Positions 54,418 to 64,000 of a stretch of DNA of 64,000 bases are shown here, one piece after another. Source of the stretch: Pleurostoma richardsiae. Taxonomy: Eukaryota; Ascomycota; Sordariomycetes; Calosphaeriales; Pleurostomataceae. The position numbers were made by a program, and so were the translations under genes. The stretch spans positions 1,240,001 to 1,304,000 of the forward strand of contig JANBVO010000004.1 of the NCBI GenBank assembly GCA_030052745.1, given 5' to 3'. The notes beneath the pieces are model-generated. The model had not been told where the DNA came from, did not search any database, and saw only the letters and a list, made by a program, of their open reading frames with translations. Positions within the stretch are counted from its first letter, which is position 1; each line of letters begins with the position of its first letter.

Positions 54418-55575
54418 GCACGTGGGTTTTGTTCCAATAACCTCTGGGCCGAGGGGAGAAGTTGTAAGTCTGAGACGGCGAACACTTGACGAGCAAGGAT
54501 AGAAAGCATATGGTCCAGTCTTCGGCACAGGCCCATTCTTCTCGGTGCTGGGCAATAAATAAATGCTTCATTCAACTTCGTTGGAAAACATGTTGAGAGA
54601 AAGGACTCATGAGCTTCTCGCCATGGAAAATACGCGGCGGCGACTTCCAAATCGTGTTACGCCTCAGTTCAACTTGCCTACCTATGTATCTCAGTAATAG
54701 AGAGTTTCAATGTGGATGCAGTCAAGTGGACAGTTCAGTGGAAACAAACCAATAGCAAAGTGTTCGCCACCTGGTTGTCGCCCATCAACCTAGCCACCTA
54801 TAGATAGATAAACATATAAAGACTGTTCATTGCCCATTAAACTTCGACTGAACAGCGGTGAGGTTCTATATGATAATAGGTCGAGTGCGCGTAGAGTCTG
54901 TACCCCGTAGCCACCCCCTGGAGCTCGTCCTTGTGGCATAGCCCTCGGGCGAGGGCGTAGAGTGAGCTCCGAGAAGCACATACATCCCGTCCAAATTGAC
55001 TTATCGAGGGTGTTTTACACGGAAGGCGGGGACTGCAGTTTTATATTGTACATGCCATGTACTTCCTCCTCAAGCACCTCTCTAAGTACTGGTCCCCTTC
55101 GATTCTAGTTGAACTTCGTCAGATGTGAAAGTCACTGATTATCTTGCGTAGCCAAAGAAGACCATTCTTGACAATGAGATCATGGTGTTCTTTCTATCTC
55201 TCCATACCTCGGCGGACTGTCTTCATCTGATTGATGGCTGAAGTTGACTACTTGGTATCCGCAAGGTAATTAACAAGTTGTAGCCACGCCTTGCACGTGA
55301 TATCTCAATTTTAACGTTAGCCGTCAACTGTCAGTCGACTGTCATTTGCTGGGTGCCAGAAGACGCAATAAAGTAGGCCCGGTGGATCTACGGCGTACCT
55401 CCTACCCATCCGCCGTACGCATACGTAATCATGCAGCTGTCTGTAGGCCAATGGTAACTTATTTATCATTTCAACGATATCAAAGAAAGTCTCATTTTCA
55501 GCTAGAGCCCTTCAACTTTATCTCTAGCACCCCATGTCCCCAGCCTGGCCTTTCATCCCCTACTCCTAAGTACTT
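54418..55575. other. intergenic
   Basis: This tract is AT-rich in parts. No gene was recognised before the disordered-protein gene. Confidence 0.5.
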
Positions 55576-58275
55576 ATGCCTCCTGCAGCGGCATCTCCTC
55601 CGCTTGTCACACTTACGGAGGAGGAGATACAGCAGATAAAGGAGTGTGAGAAGATTCTCCGCTTTCGCGATGAAGTGCTGTCGGGGTCCCATCCAAGGAT
55701 AAAGATTCCTGCACATCTTGTAATCCCGAAGCCCAGCACCAATGGTGTATCTCGAATACTATCGTCGCCTGCCGTTGTCGCAGAGCAGACGCAGGCTTTG
55801 CGCCCTGGCGCTCCTTCATCGCACACTGTCGAGGATGTCGTCAACAGCAGCCACGCCATGACAAACATGCATTCTTTCCAAGCAAATGTACAGCACGCAG
55901 CTATCCCGCCCACTGCAACTCCAAGCTTGCCAGGGCTTGGATCCTACTCAAATAACTCTTCTGGCACGACCCCTGCCTCGAAGGCTGCTGCAAGGTCCTT
56001 TGGGCCAGGCTCAGGCAAGGTTGAGATCGATCCGGTCCTGCTACAAAAGTCAGACGATCTGATAAAGGCGGAACTACAGCTGCAGAGGCAGCGTTTGGAG
56101 CGAGCCTTGAGAGATCAGCTCGAGCAACAGCGCGCTGCGACCAGAAGTTTACATGCTTCTGAACCTCTTGCCGACTTCGACCTCAAGGAGGTCTTGGAAA
56201 ATGCTCTGGAACTCGTGCAAAAGACTGCTGCTCCACCTACTGATCTAGACGCAGCTGCTAATGCAAGCAGAGAGGAAAGCGACTCTTTCGACGACAACAC
56301 TTTCTACTCCAGCCGCCACGATACCCCAGAACACCCACAATTATCCCGAATACCCAACGAGTCTGACGAAAGCGTTGAGGTGCGCGAAGGTTCTGACTAC
56401 GAGCCAGAGTTGATTCCTGAGCCTGTCGCTGCCCTAGCCCATCCTCACGTTGGCCTTGCCTCTCCCCAGGGAGCTCGGACGCCGCGTCTGCCTCAATACC
56501 AGCAACAGCCCACACAGATGGCCACGCATCAGCCGACACACCCTCAAGACGGCCCATTCACTTCGAATAACATGGCGGCTGTCGCGCAGCCCCCCCATAC
56601 CATACCATCGCAGGAGAGTGGTGAAGCTAGCAGATTGCGCGATACGAGAAACACAAACAAGGAACAGAGCTCGGATCGGGTGCGCCTTGAGGCCGTCAAT
56701 GAACGGCTTCTGGACGAGACATTCAGCCGTCAGGAGTCCCCCATCCTGCGAGCTCATAACTTGTCACCTATCGCTCCACAGCCAGCTCACGTGTCTCCAC
56801 TTGCCGTTGCTAGGCAGGCGCCTAGTATCACTGAACGCGATGCCAACATGGCCCAAGGGACTCCCGCTCAGGTTGCGGCCCTGCGGAAGGATATTCCGAG
56901 TGCATCGAGCCCGGAGAGCTCTCCACAAGGGAAGCCGAGTAGGAAGGCAAAGAAGAAGAAGAGAAAGGCCGATCGACCGGCACTTGATGCCGGTGCATCT
57001 CCATGTATTAAGCCTGAACCGAGATCCCCGTCTCCAGTGTCTGCTCTACAGTTCGCTCGACCGCCCAAGCGGCAGAGACAGTTGCAGTCTCAACGTTTAG
57101 CGTCTGGCTTAGACTATGAGGAGTCCCGGTATCAGACGCAACCAGATGATCGCCCACAAATTGTGTACAGAGAGGAAAGAACTCCTGTTGCCTATGAGAG
57201 ACGAGACGGGTATTACATCCGTCAGGAACCTCGCCAGCCGGTGGTGATCACAGAACCACCAAGATATGAGACTGAGTACTTCGATGACCGACGCGCCCCG
57301 GAGGCTACCTATATTGCGCGGCGCCCAGAGTCTCGGACTGCCTACTCGGTCTATTCACCTGCCGAGGTTCGACCAGGCCGATCTGTCTCACAAGCTGTAG
57401 TCGAGAGACCTTACAGAGGACCACCCGCCTATTACATGGACAGGCGGGAGCCATCACGAGCCAGTGTACGTCCAGTCCTTGACCGCGATCGATCGCGCTC
57501 ACCGGTCATGGGACCTCCACGTGCTCCACCTGCCCGTATTGTCGTCGACGAGTTCGGCCGAGAATATATCGAGCCGCCGCCTCCGCCGCCAAGTGTCGTG
57601 CGGCACTCTGTTGCGCCGTCTGCCCAATCTGCTGGAGAAACTGAAGTTATCTACGAGCGAACAGCTGCGATTCCCACCGTTTCAAAGATGCCGGAAGCGG
57701 ATACGTTCCAGCAAGAAGGTGTCGTCTACAGACGGGTGTCTCCCGGCCCTTACTCGGTGCCGCGAAGGGTGATGACTCAACCCGAGTACGTCAATCCGGA
57801 TTACCGCGCTTACCGACAACGGGAATATTCTATCCGGCCCATGGCTCCTGCAGATGGCTACATCCAGGTTCGCGGCGCTACCGAGTCGAGACCCTCAGAT
57901 GCTCCTCGTGAGTACATGACCAGGGCGATGAGCGTGCGCCCCGCAGAGCCCATCCGGTACGAAGCTCCTGCAGAGTATGGAGCTCGCGTTCAAAGTGTTC
58001 GGCCGGAACCCATTCTCCGCGAGTATGCATCCAGTCTGCGGTCGGATCATCGTCGGGAGATCGCTCAGACGCCCACGCCCCGGGAATATAGCATGCGAAC
58101 AGGTGAAGTGCCGCAGGTCATCCGTCGGGAGTACAGCGTGCGGCCAGTTGAGCCGCCGCAGTACTGCGAGCGCCCAGTGCGAGGCGACGAGGGGATGACA
58201 TATATCGAGAGGCCCCGTGGCGCGCCTCAGGAGAACATTTATGATGACGGCGTTCAGCGCCCAGTGTACCGATAA
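55576..58275 (+). CDS. large disordered basic protein, function unknown
   Basis: A single exon of 899 residues. The N-terminal 35 residues (LTEEEIQQIKECEKILRF, then GSHPRIKIP) look ordered and conserved. A short helical segment near 150-185 is rich in Gln, Leu and Arg (KAELQLQRQRLERALRDQL). A strong nuclear-localisation-like stretch lies at about 455-470 (RKAKKKKRKADRP). The last third is Tyr/Arg/Pro-rich and repetitive, with REYSIRP, REYMTRAMSVRP, REYSMR and REYSVRP recurring between about 745 and 885. Low-complexity Arg/Tyr/Pro tails can drive condensation or bind RNA, but this is inference. I do not recognise the family. The open frame of 2.7 kb without stops and a proper ATG support a real gene. 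Confidence 0.72.
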   Translation: MPPAAASPPLVTLTEEEIQQIKECEKILRFRDEVLSGSHPRIKIPAHLVIPKPSTNGVSRILSSPAVVAEQTQALRPGAPSSHTVEDVVNSSHAMTNMHSFQANVQHAAIPPTATPSLPGLGSYSNNSSGTTPASKAAARSFGPGSGKVEIDPVLLQKSDDLIKAELQLQRQRLERALRDQLEQQRAATRSLHASEPLADFDLKEVLENALELVQKTAAPPTDLDAAANASREESDSFDDNTFYSSRHDTPEHPQLSRIPNESDESVEVREGSDYEPELIPEPVAALAHPHVGLASPQGARTPRLPQYQQQPTQMATHQPTHPQDGPFTSNNMAAVAQPPHTIPSQESGEASRLRDTRNTNKEQSSDRVRLEAVNERLLDETFSRQESPILRAHNLSPIAPQPAHVSPLAVARQAPSITERDANMAQGTPAQVAALRKDIPSASSPESSPQGKPSRKAKKKKRKADRPALDAGASPCIKPEPRSPSPVSALQFARPPKRQRQLQSQRLASGLDYEESRYQTQPDDRPQIVYREERTPVAYERRDGYYIRQEPRQPVVITEPPRYETEYFDDRRAPEATYIARRPESRTAYSVYSPAEVRPGRSVSQAVVERPYRGPPAYYMDRREPSRASVRPVLDRDRSRSPVMGPPRAPPARIVVDEFGREYIEPPPPPPSVVRHSVAPSAQSAGETEVIYERTAAIPTVSKMPEADTFQQEGVVYRRVSPGPYSVPRRVMTQPEYVNPDYRAYRQREYSIRPMAPADGYIQVRGATESRPSDAPREYMTRAMSVRPAEPIRYEAPAEYGARVQSVRPEPILREYASSLRSDHRREIAQTPTPREYSMRTGEVPQVIRREYSVRPVEPPQYCERPVRGDEGMTYIERPRGAPQENIYDDGVQRPVYR

Positions 58276-59319
58276 TGCGGGGATGGAGACGAGATAGTCT
58301 CTTGTGTATGAGACAATGTGGGCGAGACATTGAGGAACCGCGTCTCCTTCCATGGGTCAGGGGTCATGACTAGCTCGCGGTGAAAACGATGATACTTGCT
58401 GGCTTCGCTGGCTCTGGGTATATCACTAGCATCAGGACTCTAGGATGAGAGCTTAGCATATATAGCAATGGACGGTCCACGAGATATCGTACTATCGCAA
58501 CATAATGACTGTAGGAATTCAGATGGTGTGGAACCGGATGTCGCAGAGTTCACTAGACAGTTATCTTTGTGCATCTAACCGTAGCAGGTGCGGAAAGCTC
58601 GTGTTACCATATACGAGCTTACACATCGAAACTCCTGGCCCCTGCTGCACCGAAGCGAATGGTGATGGAAGATATTCTGTCAACGGGAATCTTACGCACG
58701 TGGGGAACCTAAGTTTATGTAGGAACCTAGGCAAGGCAGCTCGCCTACATCGCTTGAAGCGCGCCCTTTGACGCTTTCCATAGACGGAGCTCGTCATACC
58801 AGGCCTACCTCTCTTATCCTTCCGAACACGGGACGTAGCAACCCAACTGGAGCGGCATTTCTTGTGAGCATACGCTGGACATCGCGGGAGCAGATTGGGG
58901 GAGCCAATCGAGGTTGGGAGCTCGCTTCGGCTCCAATTCCCTCTACATGCAGTATGGACTCAGGGCTAAGACCATAATCAAGACGCCAGGATGCGCGGCG
59001 GACGTATATTTGGCGATGGTAAAAGGGGCTCTAGTGGCCTTATTCCGGTTGGTTACTAGAATACAGCACAGTATCCAAGTGTTCTAGAAGTTCGTGGGGG
59101 ACCTCCGTCATTCCGTTCCCTCGCTGATACCTCGACTCGAGAGACGCCTGGGAATCGATTTGAGAACCGGATTGACCGGCTCATATCTCTTGCTGCTCAT
59201 CTTTTCCCCCCTTGGGGCCTGTCGGGGCGAGCGTGAGGAACAGCAGTACAGAGAGATACGCGTCTTGTTACCATAGGCTACGCTTTTTCGGTTGAGTTGT
59301 GTAATTCAAGGTCTAATCA

Positions 59320-59557
59320 GCTCGACTGACTTACTTTACAGACCGAGTTCCGGCTACGTAAAAATGCCCGACTTCCTTATTTCCGATCAGTTTAAACTCC
59401 ATTTACTAGTAAATTTTAACCTATGTAAAAGTAATGCTACAAAAAGCTAGGGCTTATTGCTTAGCTTAACACGCAAGCAATCGAGACTGACTACGTAGGA
59501 GTTTACATAAACTAAGGCTTCTCGTAACTCAGTCTGTAAACGTAACTGACTTTGAGC
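59320..59557. mobile_element. MITE-like element with terminal inverted repeats
   Basis: The left end (GACTTACTTTACAGACCGAG, 59329-59348) is the inverted counterpart of the right end near 59528-59550, whose reverse complement reads CAGTTACGTTTACAGACTGAG. The outer GCTC also matches. The interior is about 190 bp, AT-rich and noncoding. Size and ends fit a miniature inverted-repeat transposable element of DNA-transposon origin. No clear target-site duplication was identified, so the exact borders are uncertain. Confidence 0.55.
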
Positions 59558-61035
59558 CGGCCAAGGCCTTAGTATATGCCCTTTCCGCTGACGTGCATCA
59601 GGCATGGTGGGGCGTGTCTCTCATTCTGAAATACTACATCTCGAGCAGAACGTCGAGCTGAAACTGCCGAACTCGGGAGGCAGGGAGGTGGTTGCAGCGT
59701 GAGTAAGAGCTAGCTATCGGTGACGCGTAGGAATGAATCTGCATCGGACAGTAGACTCGGTCAAATCAGCAAAGTAGTGTACGGAGGGCCCTAGAAGATC
59801 TTCATCACCGCTTCCGATTAATCATGCAATATACAGTGTGGATTCGGTTTATAAACGGACTTATTATAGAGCCTTTCCCATACAGATTTTCAAGACATAC
59901 GGGCTGTAGGCTATCTGTACAATAGGTCGTCTTATTTCAACCTCCCTGGAGTAAACGTGGGAAATACTGTATGATGAACTGTATTCACCACTACACCGTT
60001 TGGTCCAGGTCTCGGAGGCTGTGAGACGGTTCTTTTGGTAGGGTACTCTGTACAGTACAAAGACTCACCAAAGTACAGATACCAAGCGGTCAACTCCATC
60101 CATCGATCAGATGACAGTCGGTCACCCTTCGGAAACCGTAATAACATCAAGACCTCGATGTCTAAAGGCTCTTCTTCGGCTATCTACATAGGATTATCAG
60201 CATATATTTTACGTCTGACCAAGTTCAAGTCTAGAATTAGGAGGAACCAGTACACAAGGAGATACCTGATAAGAAAGTATACCTACAATACGTAACTGTG
60301 TCGAGTAGCTTTGGTAGCACATATTTCATAGGAGCAGCCCTCACCTTCAGTAAGAACATTCCCGTTCACTATATTTGGACGGGGTATATTTACCTTTCGA
60401 AGCTCAGTCTATGAGCACATAAGTGCATGTATTGCCGTCGTGGACGACAACTTTACGGCGTTAAGAGATGTCGAAGATTCGGGAGGCCGGAGATGGGTTG
60501 GCGGTGACTATGTGTCCTAGCTGGCTGTCGATGTTTTCGATGTTTCCAGTCGAGTGTCAATACATATGGTTCACTCCACAATATATGTATTCTTGATACG
60601 ATATCTGAACCTCCCCCGACAGTTGCACAATAAGACGGACTACCCATTGTCTAGAATCACAGTCGCCAGTCTAATGCGCTCGAAAGCCAGCTGCAAGTTG
60701 TCGTCATTGTTGACGTACGCTGCACTTCACACGGCCTCGAACTGCGTCTCTACCTCCGTCTCCCTACAATAATGCTAGCCTTACGTGTAAGGATCTGTCA
60801 CTAGGAAGGAGATGCTTGACTTGTCAAGAAACTAACCGTGGTTTGCAGATGTTTAAATCCAGTCCCCTGAGCCAGGTCGAGATCAATTCATGGGCCTCGC
60901 AAACTCAAACGTCGCGGCGAACCGTCGAGTCACACCGTAACCAACTATCTGAGTTGGGTTATTTGGCTGTAATTGACGGTAGGCATGGGTTTAGGCTGAT
61001 TATAAATAGGTCAATAGTTTCTTGGGCCTTGCGAC

Positions 61036-61056
61036 CAAGTCTGTCACGTAACTGAC
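61036..61056. repeat. sequence like the right end of the MITE-like element
   Basis: GTCACGTAACTGACTTG matches the right terminal repeat of the 59320-59557 element, sharing CGTAACTGACTT. The matching opposite end was not found within several hundred bases, so this may be a solo end or the border of a larger relic. Confidence 0.35.
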
Positions 61057-61220
61057 TTGACACCAGCAGGACATATATATATTTACTCCCGTACTGGTTT
61101 ATGCCTACAGGTCGAACTCAACCATCCCCCTTCTTTCTTTCGCCATCAAATATTCGTCATCATGGCGGGCGGGTGCAGTGTTACTGGAGACTATGCAATG
61201 ATACCTCGCGTCTCGATAAA

Positions 61221-61647
61221 AACCAAAACCTTCCACTAGATATCTCTGCCCACAGGGATTCGCCTCATGATTTTAGGGACGATCACACAGCAGAAATATC
61301 CCGGCTGGGCCTCTCTCGCATCTGTCTGCAAAGAGTGGCAAGTCTTTATCGAGAAACGGAACGAGATATGGGAAACCGACAGGAGACTGACGCTCTGGTA
61401 TATAAATCTGGAATTGTCGCACTGCAGATGCGCAGACTGCACACTTTGGTACTTTGAAATGGCGCAAAGGGCAATGCCTGTGCATTCATACACGATACGG
61501 AGAGAAATCGTGCATATGTTAATTACTTGGCACAGTACATGCGATCTGGAGCCAAGCCCTCGTGTGTTGGAAATGTGGCAACGCGTGGCTTTCGAGAGTC
61601 ATCATGGGCACTCCGGGTCGGCAAGCAGCGAGTTCAAGGTACAATAG
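61221..61647 (+). pseudogene. decayed F-box-like gene fragment
   Basis: The text IRLMILGTITQQ, then GWASLASVCKEWQVFIEKRN, matches the N-terminal pattern of a large fungal F-box-like family in which LPLEIRLMIL is followed by SVCKEWQ.FIE. Just upstream, CTTCCACTAGAT (61228) could encode the missing LPLD, but about 16 nt intervene without a good donor. After IEKRN the usual next section is missing and the frame jumps to WYINLELSHCRCADC, which looks like a later part of the same family. The frame ends at 61647, far short of the usual 400 or more residues. I read it as an internally deleted relic. A short functional gene is less likely. Confidence 0.45.
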
Positions 61648-61961
61648 GGTCTCATGGCGATGCTATCTCTCATCTGGACTTGCTCTGTCGAGTGACTGCT
61701 CCTGCATCCCCATGGCAAATACGGGAGGGAAGGAACCTAATAGTGCACGAATTGAATAGCCTCTCTGTATCACGAGGAATGGAAGACGAGAGGTGGACGC
61801 AATGCATTCACTAGGAATAGTTGACATCGTAATTTCTGGAGTGAGGTTTGCGATTAAGGACCCCTGCTGGTAGGGGTCTGTCTGGTTGGTCATGGCTGCA
61901 CACGCCTTGGAGATGGTAATTGGGCAGCCCCAATAGCGGGAACCATCTTTGGAATGTTTTG

Positions 61962-61991
61962 CTTGCACTTGCACTTGCACTTGCACTTGCG
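61962..61991. repeat. hexanucleotide microsatellite (CTTGCA)5
   Basis: Four perfect CTTGCA units are followed by CTTGCG. It lies in noncoding DNA. Confidence 0.85.
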
Positions 61992-63182
61992 TAGAACTGT
62001 ACAGTACGATGAGACATTAATCAAGCGTCTGGAAAGTGCATCTGTCGAATTAGTCGATCGGCAGCCCCTACGGCCGGCCAACCTGACTTGTGCCTCATGC
62101 CGTGAGGGCGTGACGATGGCGCGTGGCGCCGATCGCGACTCTTGCTGAAGACACGGTGCCAAGATGCGTTCATTACCGGAGTGAACCGAACTTCCTGAGC
62201 CAAGAGAACCGCAGCAGCATTGGCCGCGAATCTAGGTCCTCTGGGTATCCTACCAGATGTACCACCTAAGGTACCTCATAGCAGGCAAGCTAGTCGGTTC
62301 ACTCTGGGTACTCGGGGTGAGTAGCGTAAGAGAGATCGCCACCTCCGCAGGCGTGTTGGCCTGGCTGCCTGGGAAAGGGAAACATCACCCCAAAGCTTAT
62401 TGTCGCAGAGGCTTAGACCCGTCAGGTGTGTGCCAGTGACGTCAGGCTAGAGCTGCCGTCTCTGCACCCCATTGGATGCCACGCAGGCAGGAAGAAGCAT
62501 CTCGCTGCTACCCTCTGCAGATTTGCTTCTGACGCTACGGTGCTAACACCATCCCTCCTCTCCTGCCTTCCGGCCATTCATGATGGCCTGGAATGACCTG
62601 CATGTACTCCAAGTACCTCAGATAGTGCACAGTCGTGCGTGAGGCCTCACCCTATCCTAAGCTGAGTAACGACTACTGCAGTGTGGTGACGTCTGGGGTA
62701 GGGAGGGGCTGGTGCAGCAAATCACAGGTGCCACAGGCGGATGGAGGGGAAGCTAGAGACGCTCGCCGCTTCAACCTTAAAGACGGACGGGAAGCGTTGC
62801 ACCGTGTATGATAGGAGGGCGGCAGTCCAGATAAAGAGATAGAGCTACAAGTGGCTGTACAGTACGGAGTGGTACGCAAGCGACAATGGCTCAGCAGCTA
62901 ATGGCGACGAGGACGGGCACCGGACAGTCCGTCGCGGCCTCTTGGATCGACTCCGTCTACACCTGTGCTATGTAATCCTCAAGTACCTCCCCGAGGCGAG
63001 CCCATATCATCATCGCCTTACCCCCCCTTCCCTCTTCCTCCTCCAACCTCTCCCTCCATTCAGAGCACACACACACCAGGCTTCTTCAGTTCTCACTGTA
63101 TCGTCTCGTCTCGGCTATCCAGAAACAGCAGATACACCACCGAAAGACAGCTTTTACGCTCGTAAAGACCCATACCTTCATC

Positions 63183-63649
63183 ATGTCAAGTAGGACCCCT
63201 CCCTCTTCCCGCATTATGTACGAGAGAGGCTCCCAGCAGCACCTGACTGACACCCCCATAGACACAGACCAGAATCAGACTGCAACATCGACGCAGGAGG
63301 CCCCTGGCCTCGCCGGGATGAGCCCCGTCTCGTCCGCAGCCTCACCACCACCTACTGACCACCGGGAGAGCGCAGAATGGGGTGAGTCTCTCTCCGTCCC
63401 CCCTCTCTTCCCATCGCCGTGACTCAGGACGTGTCAGAGACGCGTGCATTTTGCTAACCCCTCCTCGCAAAACAACCAGACGCCTCCAAGGTCCCTCCCA
63501 GCCGATTCCAGAAGCGCAAGGGCTCGATCTACGCCGTCCCCGCCTCGCGGGACGGCCACATCGACTCCAACTACGCCCATAAGTTCCACGAGAAGCACGC
63601 CGAGAAGGGCTACCCCAGCGGCCGCCGCAGCAGCTCCGCCAGCAAGTAG
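63183..63649 (+). CDS. small conserved fungal protein with 7-nt first exon
   Basis: Exons 63183-63189, 63262-63381 and 63480-63649 encode 98 residues. The first exon holds only ATGTCAA. The donor GTAGGA, acceptor CCATAG, second donor GTGAGT and the TTGCTAAC branch with acceptor ACCAG are all good, and the two joins keep frame. The N-terminal half is Ser/Thr/Pro/Gln-rich and probably disordered. The second half, SRFQKRKGSIYAVPASRDGH then FHEKHAEKGY, is of a kind I recall from short conserved fungal proteins of unknown function. There is no signal peptide or membrane segment. The long pyrimidine-rich stretch before the ATG suggests a well-transcribed gene. A later start inside exon 2 cannot be excluded. 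Confidence 0.7.
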
Positions 63650-64000
63650 CGGAAGACTGGCGGCCGGAGCAGCGCCGACGCAACCGCAGCAGAGTGAGAG
63701 GCTGCTGCTGCCGCCGTGTCTGCCACTGCGTGGTGGAGGCGGACGGACACCGGGCCTGGGGAGTAGGCGGCGTCAAGAACAGGGGTTGCTGTTATGATGA
63801 TACACCATTGATGATGAAATTCACTTCCTCCGATGTCGTTTTCTAGTTTGCTGTTCTTCGCACACGGGGGTGTCGGCGGTACACAACTTGCTTGCTAGTT
63901 GATAAGTGGTGGTGATCAGGGGAGTCGTTTGATCTGTCCTAGTCGAATTATCTCTTTATCGCTCATTCAAGAAAAAAGACCCATGCAGATTTTCCCTACC
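63650..64000. other. 3' flank at window end
   Basis: This is the downstream flank of the 98-residue protein gene. It becomes AT-rich toward the end. No other feature was seen. Confidence 0.5.

Larger units (their letters stand above)
58276..63182. other. gene-poor tract with repeats and relics
   Basis: This 4.9-kb region is clearly more AT-rich between 59.3 and 60.7 kb. It contains a MITE-like element, a second sequence like one end of that element near 61036, a decayed F-box-like gene, a short CTTGCA repeat, and three copies of CTGTACAGTAC. No intact gene was resolved. Confidence 0.55.

Overview
This window looks like a filamentous ascomycete (Pezizomycotina, most likely Sordariomycetes). 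The genes carry short spliceosomal introns, mostly 41-110 nt, with GT...AG ends and CTAAC/CTGAC-like branch points. One gene encodes a Zn(II)2Cys6 regulator, and the housekeeping proteins (Ufo1-like, Trs85, Fig4, Tti2, Cca1, Clr2, XanA) read as fungal orthologues. I resolve 21 protein genes and one decayed gene. Exon joins were worked out by hand from reading frame, splice consensus and protein continuity. No rRNA gene, convincing tRNA, CRISPR array or retroelement was seen.

Layout. 1-10.5 kb: a secreted cupin, a short-chain dehydrogenase, the heterochromatin factor Clr2 and a protein with three zinc-binding modules. 10.5-16.4 kb: a long stretch without a recognisable gene. 16.4-20 kb: a Ufo1-type F-box/UIM protein. 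21-27.2 kb: an accessory group of DHA2 MFS exporter, Zn2Cys6 regulator and FSH serine hydrolase. 28-35.5 kb: an Arg/Ser/Asp-rich protein, a small SrpA-type catalase and a large secreted CE4 polysaccharide deacetylase with three repeated beta-rich modules. 37.7-51 kb: a conserved block of Trs85, a nucleoside deoxyribosyltransferase-like protein, xanthine dioxygenase (XanA), Fig4, Tti2 and CCA-adding enzyme. 51-64 kb: an F-box protein, a one-helix membrane protein with partial duplications on its 5' side, a disordered basic protein, a gene-poor tract with a MITE-like element and a decayed F-box-like gene, and a 98-residue protein with a 7-nt first exon.

How the genes may work together. The clearest functional neighbourhood is the divergent pair of xanthine dioxygenase and a nucleoside 2-deoxyribosyltransferase-like protein. 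Their shared upstream region has an exact TCGG-N6-CCGA site, the published binding pattern of the purine-catabolism activator UaY, plus a close pair of GATA sites of the AreA/NIT2 type. The exporter-regulator-hydrolase group is a second candidate unit but has no backbone synthase in view. The other conserved genes act in unrelated cell processes: ubiquitin ligation, TRAPP vesicle tethering, PI(3,5)P2 turnover, PIKK assembly, tRNA maturation and silencing.
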